From Magnetospirillum sp. (lineage in GTDB: Bacteria; Pseudomonadota; Alphaproteobacteria; CACIAM-22H2): DNA of 64,000 bases. Location: NCBI GenBank assembly GCA_027532905.1, contig JAPZUA010000004.1, forward strand, positions 1-64,000. The letters run 5' to 3'. The position numbers and the translations under genes were made by a program. The notes below the pieces were generated by a model. That model was not told the DNA's origin. It did no database searches and saw only the letters and a program-made list of their open reading frames with translations. Positions 28,515 to 37,098 of this stretch are shown here, in pieces. Within the stretch, counting starts at the first letter, position 1, and each line of letters begins with the position of its first letter.

Positions 28515-28730
28515 GTGACTCCTCCCCGTCCCGAAATACGGGGCTTCGGTTCGCACTTCGCGCGAAAGACCGCTGACGCGGCCCTTCGGCTCACGCCGCA
28601 ACCTTCTTGAGGCTTGCGCCTATTGGTTTCTGCTTCGCAGACCGCCTATTGGCGAGGTCTCCACAGACTGCCAGCGGAAGTCCTCCGCCAGTGGTTTCGT
28701 TGACATACGCGGCAAGGCCGCGCTTGAGAA
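28515..28730 (-). ncRNA. Predicted omega RNA (TnpB guide RNA) region
   Basis: By analogy with characterised IS605-type elements, the guide RNA is transcribed with the 3' end of tnpB and ends at the element's right end, here 28515, with the guide running into the flank below 28514. The right end has a hairpin at 28524-28543. The 5' boundary given here is a guess. Basis: family knowledge, not a covariance match. Confidence 0.4.
28524..28543 (-). repeat. Right-end subterminal hairpin of the TnpB element
   Basis: CCCCGT (28524-28529) pairs with ACGGGG (28538-28543) around an 8-base loop, 9 bases in from the element boundary. Elements of this superfamily carry such imperfect palindromes for transposase binding, and they also form part of the guide RNA scaffold. 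Confidence 0.6.
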
Positions 28731-29871
28731 CAACATTCGCCGCATTCACATCGGCATGCGCCTCGAAGCCACACGCAACGCAGCGGAAATCTGCCTGCGA
28801 CAGCCTCGAGGCTGTATCGACGTGATCGCATTCCGAGCAGGTCTGCGACGTGAAACGCGGATCGACTTCGACTACTCGGCATCCATGCCATTCGGCCTTG
28901 TAGCCGAGCTGGCGCCGAAACTCACCCCATCCTTTGTCGAGGATGGCGCGGTTGAGGCCGGATTTCTGAGCGACATTCCGTCCTGGCTCTGCTGCAGTTC
29001 CCGCAGCAGAGGCCGTCATTTTCACTACATCAAGCTTTTCGAGGACGATCAGGCCGTGGCTCTTGGCAATCCGATGCGTCAACTTGTGCAGCATGTCCTT
29101 GCGTCGACGCGCCATACGCGCCTTGTGCCCCGCAATTCGTTGAATCGCCTTGCGGCGGTTATTCGAACCGCGCTTCTTGCGCGATAGAGATTTCTGCAGA
29201 CGGCGCAAGCGCAACTGCTCACGCGGACCTTCGGTCGTTTGGCCATGGGCTTCACCCGTCGAGAAAACGAACGGGGAGGCCACGCCGCGATCGATGCCGA
29301 TGGCTGTCGCCAGCGGATCTTGCGCGGAGCGTTGCGACGCCGGCTTGACCTGTCTTTCGACCGAAAACGACGCGTACCAGGCTGCGCCATCGCGCGAAAT
29401 TGTGAGATTTTTGATTTTTCCGCAAAGCGGACGGTGAAGACGGATCGCGAGAGCGCCGAAGTCTTTTCTAGTTTTGCCGAATTTCGGCGCGATCAGCGCT
29501 GGCGACGTCACGTTGACATGAAATTGCTTGGGATCAGGGAAGCGGAAGCTCTCGGCTCTGCCGCGGCGGCGGTAGCGCGGATAGCCGGCCCGGCCGTCGA
29601 AGAAATTCGCGAAAGCGCGATCAAGGTCGCGCAGCGCCGACTGCAGACAGTGGGAAGGGATGTCGTTGAGCCAAGGCGCTTCGGCTTTTAGAGCGGGTAG
29701 CTCATTCACTTGCGGGACATAGCCAATGGCGCGGCCGCGCCGACTGAAACGCTCGCGCTGTTCGAGTGCCAGATTGTAGACGAAGCGGCACGCACCGACG
29801 ATCTGCCGGAAGAACGCTTCCTGGGCAGGCGTTGGGTAGATGCGGTAGCGATAGGCTTGGCGGCGGAGCAT
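28591..29871 (-). CDS. tnpB: TnpB RNA-guided nuclease (IS200/IS605 superfamily)
   Basis: A 426-residue protein with the TnpB layout: an N-terminal helical/OrfB_IS605 region (AYRYRIYPTPAQEAFF), then a split RuvC nuclease. Catalytic residues are all visible: Asp194 in GIDRGV, Glu278 in LEKLD and Asp374 in HADVNAAN. The zinc finger has CSEC (345, 348) and CVAC (364, 367). TnpB cleaves DNA matching its guide RNA next to a TAM and thereby retains the element at the donor site. The ATG lies in AT-rich left-end DNA. Nothing suggests inactivation. Confidence 0.94.
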   Translation of the reverse strand: MLRRQAYRYRIYPTPAQEAFFRQIVGACRFVYNLALEQRERFSRRGRAIGYVPQVNELPALKAEAPWLNDIPSHCLQSALRDLDRAFANFFDGRAGYPRYRRRGRAESFRFPDPKQFHVNVTSPALIAPKFGKTRKDFGALAIRLHRPLCGKIKNLTISRDGAAWYASFSVERQVKPASQRSAQDPLATAIGIDRGVASPFVFSTGEAHGQTTEGPREQLRLRRLQKSLSRKKRGSNNRRKAIQRIAGHKARMARRRKDMLHKLTHRIAKSHGLIVLEKLDVVKMTASAAGTAAEPGRNVAQKSGLNRAILDKGWGEFRRQLGYKAEWHGCRVVEVDPRFTSQTCSECDHVDTASRLSQADFRCVACGFEAHADVNAANVVLKRGLAAYVNETTGGGLPLAVCGDLANRRSAKQKPIGASLKKVAA

Positions 29872-29965
29872 GAGGCAATTTATAATACTTTAAGATGAAT
29901 TGTTAAGTATAATTTTTTAAATTAGGTTGTTAATTTCAACGGCAAGCCGATATGGTTACGCGTCC

Positions 29966-29995
29966 GCAAACTCCGCCCTAAAGGACGGAGTTTGC
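29966..29995 (-). repeat. Left-end subterminal hairpin of the TnpB element
   Basis: GCAAACTCCG at 29966-29975 pairs perfectly with CGGAGTTTGC at 29986-29995 around a 10-base loop. It ends 16 bases inside the element boundary at 30011. It is the expected transposase-recognition palindrome of the left end. Confidence 0.7.
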
Positions 29996-30011
29996 GCGGT
30001 CGAAAGAGAGG

Positions 30012-30400
30012 ATCAATCCTTCGGTCTGCTCTTCGTGGCCCTACTGTTGGTACGCCTCGGCGTGCGGCCTACCGCGGCCACGACTGGGTCGGCCTTCGGC
30101 CGCTGGAGTGCGCGCGCGATGCATGCGGCCCTTTATGCGCTGATGTTTGCAACGCCGCTTGCCGGGCTCGGCAATCAATGGGCGCGCGGTCGCGCATCGG
30201 ACTTCTTCGGTATGGTGATGCTGCCCTCGCCTTTGGCGCCCGACCGGGCGCTGGCCAAGATGTTTGGCGAAATCCACGAAACGGCAGCTTCGGCGATCCT
30301 CGTACTCGCCGGCATCCATGCGCTTGCGGCACTCTGGCATCACTTCGTGCGCCGCGACGACGTGCTGCGCAATATGCTGCCAGGCAACGGGCGCAGCTGA
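30012..30400 (+). pseudogene. Cytochrome b561, 3' part (disrupted by IS)
   Basis: This is the remainder of the interrupted gene: QSFGLLFVALLLVRLGVRP, then MHAALYALMFATPLAG, GEIHETAASAILVLAGIHA and LWHHFVRRDDVLRNML. It contains further conserved helices and His residues of the family. It is in phase with the 5' part once the element is removed. By itself it lacks a start codon and the first helix. In intact form it would be an electron-transferring diheme membrane protein. Confidence 0.88.
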
Positions 30401-30896
30401 GCCCACGCGACGGCGCCGGGCAAGCGAGCCCTTGCTTCTCGCCCGGTACCGTCCGCGTCGGTTGCGCAATCGAATGCGCAGCAAGAAAACTTCGTACCTG
30501 GATCTTTTAAAGATAAAAGCTATTTTTCAATAAAAAGAAAATTAGCTTAGTTCTTGAAATATACTCGTCTTTATGCTCGAATCATCCATCGCCGTCGGGG
30601 TCGTACCCGGCTTCGTGCGCTGTTTGATAAGTGAAGAAATACGAACCGGAACGCAGACGCATCGCGTTTGCCCCCGCAACAGGTAACCATGAATCGTCAT
30701 TGTGGTTACATGCGAGGAATATCAATGCTTTAAACCGGAGACGGTCGCGGTTTGTCGCGTTTGGTAACCTATTTCGAGCGCTGCACCTGTTGCGTTGCGG
30801 CAAGTTTGTTGCCTCGCGGCCTCGAGCCACCTATGTTCCCGCACCCGGCCTTGCCCCCCGCCCGTGCCGGGTTTTGCTCCAACCGCTGCAGGCGCC
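30401..30896. other. Intergenic region with AT-rich patch, no gene assigned
   Basis: There are 496 bases between the cytochrome b561 remnant and lepA. Bases 30500-30575 are strikingly AT-rich against the GC-rich background, with runs such as AAAAGCTATTTTTC and AAAAAGAAAATTAGC that can form a weak stem. A minus-strand 82-codon frame (30582-30830) ending YDPDGDG is open but has no recognisable family. The lepA promoter should lie here, but I cannot point to a convincing -35/-10 pair. Confidence 0.4.
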
Positions 30897-32699
30897 ATGA
30901 CCGAACTTTCGCGCATCCGCAATTTCTCGATCGTCGCCCATATCGACCACGGCAAATCCACGCTCGCCGACCGGCTGATCCAGTTCTGCGGGGCGGTCGA
31001 ATTGCGCGACATGCAGGAGCAGATGCTCGATTCCATGGATATCGAGCGCGAGCGCGGCATCACGATCAAGGCGCAGACCGTGCGTCTCGACTACAAGGCC
31101 AAAGACGGCACCGACTATGTGCTCAATCTCATGGACACGCCGGGCCATGTCGATTTCGCCTACGAGGTGAGCCGGTCGCTCGCAGCATGCGAAGGCTCGA
31201 TCCTGGTCGTGGACGCAAGCCAGGGCGTGGAAGCGCAGACCCTGGCCAACGTCTACCAGGCCCTCGACGTGGGCCACGAGATCGTGCCCGTGCTCAACAA
31301 GGTCGATCTGCCGGCCGCCGACACCGAGCGCGTCAAAAAGCAGATCGAAGACACGATCGGGCTCGACGCGTCGGACGCCGTCCCCATCTCGGCCAAGACC
31401 GGGCTCAATATCGATCTGGTACTCGAAGCGTTGGTGAAGCGCCTGCCCGCCCCGACCGGCGATGCGGCCGCACCCTTGAAGGCCTTGCTGGTCGATGCGT
31501 GGTACGACCTTTATCTGGGCGTCGTGCTTCTCGTGCGCATCAAAGACGGCAAGCTCGCCAAGGGCATGAAGATCCGCATGATGAACGGCGGCTCGACGCA
31601 CGACGTGGAGCGCGTGGGCGTGTTCAAGCCCAAGCTCACGGATTTTCCGGCGCTGGGGCCCGGCGAAATCGGCTTCGTGACCGCCGGCATCAAGGCGGTC
31701 GCGGACGTCGCCATCGGCGATACGATCACCGAAGAGCGCCGGCGTGCGGCCGAGCCGCTCGCGGGCTTCAAGCCGTCGCTGCCCGTGGTGTGGTGCGGCC
31801 TGTTCCCGGTCGATCCAGCGCAGTTCGAGCATCTGCGCGAGAGCCTCGGCAAGCTGCGCCTCAACGACGCGAGCTTCGTGTACGAGCCCGAAAGCTCGGC
31901 GGCCTTGGGCTTCGGCTTCCGCTGCGGGTTCCTGGGCCTCCTGCATCTCGAAATCGTGCAGGAGCGCCTGTCGCGCGAATTCGACCTCGACCTCATCGCG
32001 ACGGCGCCTTCGGTTGTATATAAAATCCACATGACGGACGGCAGCGTGCTCGACATGCACAACCCCGCCGACATGCCGGACGCGGTGCGCATCGACCACA
32101 TCGAGGAGCCGCGCATCAAGGCCACGATCCTGGTGCCCGACGAGCATCTGGGTGCCATCCTCAAGCTCTGCCAGGACCGCCGCGGCATCCAGCAGAACCT
32201 CACCTACGTGGGCAGCCGCGCCATGGTCGTGTACGACCTGCCGCTCAACGAGGTGGTGTTCGACTTCTACGACCGTTTGAAGTCGGTCAGCCGCGGCTAT
32301 GCGAGCTTCGACTACCAGATGTCGGAGTACCGCGAAGACGAACTCGTGCGCCTTTCGATCCTCGTCAACGCCGAGCCGGTCGACGCGCTTGCGATCATCG
32401 TGCATCGCACCCAGGCCGAGAGCCGCGGGCGCGCTTTGTGCGTGAAGCTCAAGGAGCTGATCCCGCGCCAGATGTTCGTGATCCCGATCCAGGCCGCGAT
32501 CGGCGGCAAGATCGTGGCGCGCGAAACGATTTCGGCGCTCCGCAAAGACGTGCTTTCGAAATGCTATGGCGGGGACGTTTCGCGCAAGCGCAAGCTGCTC
32601 GACAAGCAGAAAGAAGGCAAAAAGCGCATGCGGCAATTCGGCCAGGTCGAGATTCCGCAATCGGCGTTTTTGGCGGCCCTCAAAGCCCGCGACGACTGA
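30897..32699 (+). CDS. lepA: Elongation factor 4 (LepA), ribosome back-translocase GTPase
   Basis: A 600-residue protein of standard LepA length. G motifs are present: [14 protein letters not shown] (P-loop), [11 protein letters not shown] (switch I), MDTPGHVDF (G3), NKVDLPAA (G4) and SAKTG (G5). The C-terminal LepA-specific domain has [13 protein letters not shown], then [17 protein letters not shown]. LepA acts on stalled or misordered ribosomes. The ATG at 30897 begins [17 protein letters not shown]. Nothing unusual. Confidence 0.97.
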   Translation: MTELSRIRNFSIVAHIDHGKSTLADRLIQFCGAVELRDMQEQMLDSMDIERERGITIKAQTVRLDYKAKDGTDYVLNLMDTPGHVDFAYEVSRSLAACEGSILVVDASQGVEAQTLANVYQALDVGHEIVPVLNKVDLPAADTERVKKQIEDTIGLDASDAVPISAKTGLNIDLVLEALVKRLPAPTGDAAAPLKALLVDAWYDLYLGVVLLVRIKDGKLAKGMKIRMMNGGSTHDVERVGVFKPKLTDFPALGPGEIGFVTAGIKAVADVAIGDTITEERRRAAEPLAGFKPSLPVVWCGLFPVDPAQFEHLRESLGKLRLNDASFVYEPESSAALGFGFRCGFLGLLHLEIVQERLSREFDLDLIATAPSVVYKIHMTDGSVLDMHNPADMPDAVRIDHIEEPRIKATILVPDEHLGAILKLCQDRRGIQQNLTYVGSRAMVVYDLPLNEVVFDFYDRLKSVSRGYASFDYQMSEYREDELVRLSILVNAEPVDALAIIVHRTQAESRGRALCVKLKELIPRQMFVIPIQAAIGGKIVARETISALRKDVLSKCYGGDVSRKRKLLDKQKEGKKRMRQFGQVEIPQSAFLAALKARDD

Positions 32700-32708
32700 A
32701 GCGCACTT

Positions 32709-33029
32709 TTAGCGCCAGCCGGGACGGCGGCGGCGGCGCGGGGTCTGGCTGCGCGCAGCAAGAGCCAGCCCCAGTCCGACAACGGCGAAAATCAGTGCTG
32801 CGGGCGACTGCAGCAGCGGGAACACGACGTACTCCCACAAAGCCGGGTGCACGTGCCGCACGATCCCGGGCTCGAGCAGAAGAAGCGAATCGCGGTGGAT
32901 GTCGGCCCAGACCTGGCCGAGCGGCGTGGGATCGAAGCCGCCCGTATCGAGCACAGCAAGCCCGTCGCGCACGCAAAACCACAGCGCGAACGCCAGCAAA
33001 ACCCACCCCAAAACGCGCAGCAGCACCAA
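32709..33029 (-). CDS. Small unrecognised membrane protein
   Basis: About 106 residues if read from a TTG at 33029 that has GGGGAG six bases upstream; no ATG is available in frame. There are two hydrophobic helices: VLLRVLGWVLLAFALWF near the N-terminus and PAALIFAVVGLGLALAA near the C-terminus. A polar loop of about 45 residues (WADIHRDSLLLLEPGIVRHV) separates them, and the tail is basic (PRRRRRPGW). The family is not recognised. It is convergent with lepA and divergent from the GntR regulator. The start is uncertain. Confidence 0.6.
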   Translation of the reverse strand: MVLLRVLGWVLLAFALWFCVRDGLAVLDTGGFDPTPLGQVWADIHRDSLLLLEPGIVRHVHPALWEYVVFPLLQSPAALIFAVVGLGLALAARSQTPRRRRRPGWR

Positions 33030-33122
33030 AAGCGGCTCCCCGACCGACGACGTGGCGCAAAGGTTAGTCGATTTGGCGGAATTGCGCGAGTACCGCCAAA
33101 GCGGTTGAAGCGGTCCTGGCAA

Positions 33123-33142
33123 TCCTCTAGTCTTATAGAGGA
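33123..33142 (+). promoter_or_regulatory. Dyad upstream of the GntR regulator, putative operator
   Basis: TCCTCTA and TAGAGGA form a perfect 7-bp inverted repeat with a 6-base spacer, ending 15 bases before the GntR start. GntR/HutC proteins bind short dyads of this size, often in their own promoters. It therefore may serve for autoregulation and control of the downstream transporter operon. Confidence 0.5.
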
Positions 33143-33157
33143 CTTTGGGAGGGACAA

Positions 33158-33883
33158 ATGCTGGCATCCGACCGGCGCCTGCCGATCTATCTGCGCATCC
33201 AGGACGCGCTGGCGGCCGACATCGCCGCCGGCAAATGGCGCCCCGGCGAGGCGATTCCGGCGGAAGAAGCGCTCGCCAAGCGCTTCGGGGCGGCCGTGGG
33301 GACCGCGCGCAAAGCCATCGAAGGGCTCGTGGCGCAAGGCCGGCTCGAGCGCCACCAGGGCCGCGGCACCTTCGTGCGGCGCGCCGATTTCGGCAACATG
33401 CTGTTCCGCTTTTTCCGGCACACGCATGCGGACGGCACGCCGCTGCGCCCCACCGCAAAACTGCTCGCCCGCCGCAAAAACAAGGCCGACGCCGCGACAG
33501 CACGGCGCCTCGCGATTCCGGCGGGCACGTCGACGATCGAATTGTTCCGGCTGCGCCTGATCGAGGGCGCACCCATGCTCGCCGAAGAGATCGTCGTGCC
33601 CTATCGGCGCTTCGCCCCTCTGCTCGATCTTGCCAAAGATGCGTTCGGCGACCTGCTCTATCCGCTCTACGAAACGGCGTGCGGCCAGATCGTCGTGCAG
33701 GCGCGCGAACATCTGCGCTTCGGCCAAGCACCCGCGCACATCGCCAAGGCGCTGTGTTTGGCCCCCAAAGCGCCGGTCGCGATCGTCGAGCGCACGGTGT
33801 TCGCGGCCGACCGCCATCCGCTCGAATTCCGCGTCTCCTACGGGGCGGCCGAGCGTTTCAGCTACACGATCGACATAAAATAG
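33158..33883 (+). CDS. GntR-family regulator, HutC/UTRA subfamily
   Basis: A 241-residue protein. The N-terminal winged helix has PIYLRIQDALAADIAAGKWRPGEAIP, then EEALAKRFGAAVGTARKAIEGL and HQGRGTFV. The C-terminal UTRA ligand domain has IELFRLRLIEGAPMLAEEIVVP, then AIVERTVFAADRHPLEFRVSYG. A strong GGGAGGGA ribosome site precedes the ATG. It lies immediately upstream of and co-directional with a three-gene TTT carboxylate transporter, so it is the likely substrate-responsive repressor of that operon. Confidence 0.93.
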   Translation: MLASDRRLPIYLRIQDALAADIAAGKWRPGEAIPAEEALAKRFGAAVGTARKAIEGLVAQGRLERHQGRGTFVRRADFGNMLFRFFRHTHADGTPLRPTAKLLARRKNKADAATARRLAIPAGTSTIELFRLRLIEGAPMLAEEIVVPYRRFAPLLDLAKDAFGDLLYPLYETACGQIVVQAREHLRFGQAPAHIAKALCLAPKAPVAIVERTVFAADRHPLEFRVSYGAAERFSYTIDIK

Positions 33884-33911
33884 CGAAACAAACAAACGGA
33901 GGAAAAAGCCC

Positions 33912-34880
33912 ATGTTCGCATCCGCCAGAACCTTCGCCGCGATCGCCGTCGCGGCCCTTGCAGCCCTGCCAGCCGCAGCGCAGCCAGCCTATCCCGCACG
34001 GCCGATCACGCTCATCGTGCCCGCCCCGCCCGGCGGCGGCACGGATCTGTTCGGCCGCCAGCTCGCCGAAATCGTCGAGGCCGAGTTCAAGCAGAAGCTC
34101 GTCGTCGAGAACCGCGCAGGCGGCGGCGGCACGGTCGGCGTCACGCAGATCGTCGCGGCCCAGCCCGACGGCTACACGCTGGGCTTCATCTGGAACTCGC
34201 CGCTGACCACGAGCCCGCATTCGCTGAACGTGCTCTACACGCCCGACCGCTACGCCGCGATCATGTCGATCGGCTTCTCGTCTTACGTGCTGTGCGTGCA
34301 GCCGAGCTTCCCGGCCGATACGGGCGCGCAGTTCCTCGCCGAAGTGAAAGCCAATCCCGGCAAGTACACCTACGGCAACGACGGCGTGGGCGGCACCATG
34401 CAGCTCGCGGCCGAGCGCATCTTCGCCGCCGCAGGGGCGCGCGTGCGGCCCGTCCCCTTCGGCGGGGCCGGCGAAACGGCGCGCAATTTCCTGGGCGGCC
34501 ATGTCGACATCTATGGCGGCTCGCTGCCGCCGATCCTCCCGCATGTGCAGGCGGGCCGCGCCAAATGCCCGCTGCTCACCTCGGCCGAAGGCAATCCGTC
34601 GCTGCCCAATGCGGCAGGCCTCGGCTCGCTCGGCATGGGCGCCGAAGAAACCGTTTTGTGGTGGGGCCTCATCGCACCCGCCCGCACGCCCAAGCCCATC
34701 CTCGACCGGCTCGAGGCCGCGTTCTCGGCTGCGGCCAGCAGCACCAAGTTCGGCGAAGCGATGGCCAGCCAAGGGGCAAGCGTGCGCGTACGCGGCTCGG
34801 CGCAAACGAGCGCGATGATCCGCGGCGAGCTCGACGCGTTGGGCAAGGTCGCCCAGGCGCTCGGCATCCAGCGCCAATAG
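33912..34880 (+). CDS. tctC: Tripartite tricarboxylate transporter substrate-binding protein (Bug/TctC)
   Basis: A 322-residue protein with a Sec signal peptide (ARTFAAIAVAALAALPAAAQ). It then has the Bug-family opening AYPARPITLIVPAPPGGGTDLFGRQLAE and NRAGGGGTVGVTQIVAAQPDGYTLG. These periplasmic receptors bind di- or tricarboxylates and related organic acids for the TctAB membrane proteins. A strong GGAGG precedes the start. The operon order regulator-TctC-TctB-TctA is typical. The ligand cannot be read. Confidence 0.92.
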   Translation: MFASARTFAAIAVAALAALPAAAQPAYPARPITLIVPAPPGGGTDLFGRQLAEIVEAEFKQKLVVENRAGGGGTVGVTQIVAAQPDGYTLGFIWNSPLTTSPHSLNVLYTPDRYAAIMSIGFSSYVLCVQPSFPADTGAQFLAEVKANPGKYTYGNDGVGGTMQLAAERIFAAAGARVRPVPFGGAGETARNFLGGHVDIYGGSLPPILPHVQAGRAKCPLLTSAEGNPSLPNAAGLGSLGMGAEETVLWWGLIAPARTPKPILDRLEAAFSAAASSTKFGEAMASQGASVRVRGSAQTSAMIRGELDALGKVAQALGIQRQ

Positions 34881-34888
34881 AGGCGGCG

Positions 34889-35365
34889 ATGCCGGCACCC
34901 CAAATTCGGCAATGGGTCGGCGATGCGGCGGTGGGGATCGTCCTCGCTGCCGCAGGCGGCTCGTATCTGTGGCTCGCGCAGGCGCTGCCGAAGGCGGCAA
35001 GCGAGCCGGGGCCCGGCGCCTTGCCGCGCTTTTTGGGGATGGCGTTGATCGTCGTGGGCGTCGGCTGCACGCTGCGCGCCTGGCGCGCGCGAAGGGCCGA
35101 AGACGAAGCCGCAATCGTCGCGTTGTGGGAGCGCAATGCGCTGGCCTGCGCCATCGCACTGCTGGCAGCATGCTTCGCCTTCGAACCGGTCGGCTTCGTG
35201 CCAACGGTGGCACTGTTCTTGGGCTTCGTGTTCTGGCGCTTGGGCGTTTTGAAGCCGATCGCGGCGGTATTCGCGGGGGCGGCGGGCGCCGCGATTTTGT
35301 GGAGCCTCTTCAGCTTCGCCCTCGGCGTGGGCTTGCCTGCGGGCCTTCTCGGAATGGGAGGCTAG
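34889..35365 (+). CDS. tctB: TTT transporter small membrane subunit (TctB)
   Basis: A 158-residue protein with four hydrophobic helices and the TctB-type first loop SEPGPGALPRFLGMALIVVG. The start at 34889 is 8 bp after the TctC stop. TctB assists the large TctA permease. It is followed one base later by tctA, so the two are coupled. Confidence 0.88.
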   Translation: MPAPQIRQWVGDAAVGIVLAAAGGSYLWLAQALPKAASEPGPGALPRFLGMALIVVGVGCTLRAWRARRAEDEAAIVALWERNALACAIALLAACFAFEPVGFVPTVALFLGFVFWRLGVLKPIAAVFAGAAGAAILWSLFSFALGVGLPAGLLGMGG

Positions 35366-35366
35366 C

Positions 35367-36851
35367 GTGGAATCTTTCGGCTATCTGATGAACGGTTTTG
35401 CGGTCGCCCTCACGCCGACCAATCTGCTCTTGTGCCTCGTGGGCTGCTTCTGGGGCACCATCGTGGGCGTGCTACCGGGCTTGGGGCCGCTCGCGGGCAT
35501 GGCGCTTCTGCTGCCGCTAACCTTCGGGCTCGATCCTGCGGGTGCGGTCATCATGTTGGCCGGCATCTTCTACGGTGCGATGTATGGCGGCTCGACGACT
35601 TCGATTCTGCTGCGCGTCCCCGGCGAAGCAGCCTCGATCGTCACCTGCATCGATGGCCACGAGATGGCGCGCAAAGGCCGGGCCGGCAGTGCGCTCACCA
35701 TCGCCGCCGTCGGCAGCTTCATCGGCGGCTCGCTATCGATCGTGGGCCTCATGGTCGCAGCCCCCCTGCTCGCGGAAGCAATGCTCAAAGTGGGGCCCGC
35801 CGCCGAAGCCGTCTTGATGGCCACGGCCCTGCTCGTCGTCGCGTTTGTATCGACGGGGCCGGCGATCAAAACGCTCGCGATGGTGCTCGCGGGTTTGGCA
35901 CTCGGCACCATCGGCCTCGACCAGCTCACGGCCAGCCCGCGCTTCATGTTCGGCAGTCTCGAGCTTATCGACGGCATGAGCTTCGTCGCCCTTGCGATCG
36001 GCCTGTTCGGCATTTCCGAGCTGCTGCTGTCGCTCGACGAACGGCTCTTGCAGCGCCCGAAAACGCCGACCTTGCGCGAGCTTCTGCCCTCGGCGGCCGA
36101 AGCGCGCGAAGCGGCCCCGGCCGTCCTGCGTGGCTCCGGCATCGGGTTCCTGTTCGGCCTCGTCCCCGGCGTCAGCCACATCGTTTCGACCTTCGTGTCC
36201 TACGCGGTCGAAAAACGCCTCTCGAAACATCCCGAGCAATTCGGCAAGGGTGCCGTCGCGGGCCTCGCAGGCCCCGAAACGGCCAACAATGCCACCACGG
36301 GGGCGGCGATGATCCCGCTTCTGGTGCTTGGGATCCCCGCCATTCCGGCTACCGCGATTCTGCTGTCGGCCATGATGGTGCACAATGTGCAGCCGGGACC
36401 GCTGCTGCTCGTCGAGCGGCCCGACGTGTTCTGGGGACTCGTGGCGTCGATGTATATCGGCAACGCTATTCTGCTGCTCTTGAACCTGCCGCTCGTCGGG
36501 CTGTTCGTGTCGCTGCTGCGCACGCCGATGGGCTATCTCGCCCCCTTGGTCATGGTCGTATGTATGATCGGCGTGTTCTCGGTGAAGGCGTCGTCCTTCG
36601 AACTGACGGTCATGGCTGTCGCCGGTATCGCGGGCTATCTTTTGCGCAAATTCCGCTACGACGTCGCCCCGCTCTTGCTCGCAATGGTGATCGGCGACCG
36701 CATGGAAGTGGGCTTCCGGCGCGCTTTGACGATCTCGCAGGGGGACTACGCGATCTTCACGCAAGGGGCCGTCGTGCAGCTGTTTTTGGGCATTCTGGCG
36801 CTTGTGGCCTGCCTGCAGATCGGCGCCAAATTGCTGGGATATCGGCGCTGA
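35367..36851 (+). CDS. tctA: TTT transporter large permease subunit (TctA)
   Basis: A 494-residue, about 12-helix permease starting with GTG one base after the tctB stop. TctA signatures include VGVLPGLGPLAGMALLLPLTF, FYGAMYGGSTTSILLRVPGEAAS, and the second-half repeat AGLAGPETANNATTGAAMIPLLVLGIP. It uses the cation gradient to take up carboxylates delivered by TctC. It is the last gene before tRNA-Ser and the island. Confidence 0.95.
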   Translation: MESFGYLMNGFAVALTPTNLLLCLVGCFWGTIVGVLPGLGPLAGMALLLPLTFGLDPAGAVIMLAGIFYGAMYGGSTTSILLRVPGEAASIVTCIDGHEMARKGRAGSALTIAAVGSFIGGSLSIVGLMVAAPLLAEAMLKVGPAAEAVLMATALLVVAFVSTGPAIKTLAMVLAGLALGTIGLDQLTASPRFMFGSLELIDGMSFVALAIGLFGISELLLSLDERLLQRPKTPTLRELLPSAAEAREAAPAVLRGSGIGFLFGLVPGVSHIVSTFVSYAVEKRLSKHPEQFGKGAVAGLAGPETANNATTGAAMIPLLVLGIPAIPATAILLSAMMVHNVQPGPLLLVERPDVFWGLVASMYIGNAILLLLNLPLVGLFVSLLRTPMGYLAPLVMVVCMIGVFSVKASSFELTVMAVAGIAGYLLRKFRYDVAPLLLAMVIGDRMEVGFRRALTISQGDYAIFTQGAVVQLFLGILALVACLQIGAKLLGYRR

Positions 36852-36915
36852 AAACCGCCCCCGATCCCAGGCTTGGACGAAACCGCGCGTCTTTGCTATA
36901 GAACCGCACGCGTGC

Positions 36916-37005
36916 GGAGGGGTGGCCGAGTGGTTTAAGGCGCTCGCTTGGAAAGCGTGTATGGGGGAAACCCCATCGTGAGTTCGAATCTCATCCCCTC
37001 CGCCA
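36916..37005 (+). tRNA. tRNA-Ser (GGA)
   Basis: A 90-base class II tRNA: acceptor GGAGGGG pairing with CCCCTCC, D-arm GTGGCCGAGTGG, anticodon loop CTTGGAAAG (GGA), a long variable arm, T-arm GAGTTCGAATCTC, discriminator G and encoded CCA at 37003-37005. Its last 19 bases are the left attachment site of the island and remain intact. Confidence 0.97.
36987..37005 (+). other. attL: island attachment site within tRNA-Ser 3' end
   Basis: These 19 bases (AATCTCATCC to CCGCCA) are repeated exactly and in the same orientation at 46799-46817. The integrase gene starts just downstream. This is the standard arrangement for tyrosine-integrase islands using a tRNA 3' end as attB. Confidence 0.92.
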
Positions 37006-37070
37006 CCGTCTCACGAAAGCCAGTGATTGAAGGCTTTCGCTGCGTTCTCAAGGCTCTGCGGGTTCCCGTT

Positions 37071-37093
37071 GGTATACATGGCTGGTATACACG
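37071..37093 (+). repeat. Two GGTATACA repeats next to attL, putative integrase arm sites
   Basis: GGTATACATG (37071-37080) and CTGGTATACACG (37082-37093) are adjacent imperfect direct repeats just before the integrase start. The 12-base form CTGGTATACACG recurs exactly at 46729-46740, close to attR. Paired motifs near both ends suggest arm-type integrase or excisionase binding sites. Confidence 0.5.
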
Positions 37094-37098
37094 GGGGT

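Larger units (their letters stand above)
28515..30011 (-). mobile_element. TnpB-only IS200/IS605-type element (1497 bp)
   Basis: Boundaries come from reconstructing the interrupted cytochrome b561 gene: removing exactly these bases restores an open frame and a conserved His codon. On the minus strand the base 5' of the left end is preceded by TTGAT, the target recognised by ISDra2-like elements. There is no target-site duplication, as expected for this single-strand transposition mode. Subterminal hairpins lie at both ends (28524-28543 and 29966-29995). Only tnpB is present; no Y1 tnpA is visible, so movement would need a transposase in trans. Confidence 0.88.

Noticed and set aside
30582-30830. 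An 82-codon minus-strand frame ending YDPDGDG upstream of lepA
   Set aside because: The DxDGDG tail resembles an EF-hand start, but there is no signal peptide, second half of a loop, or ribosome site; kept only as a note in the intergenic entry.
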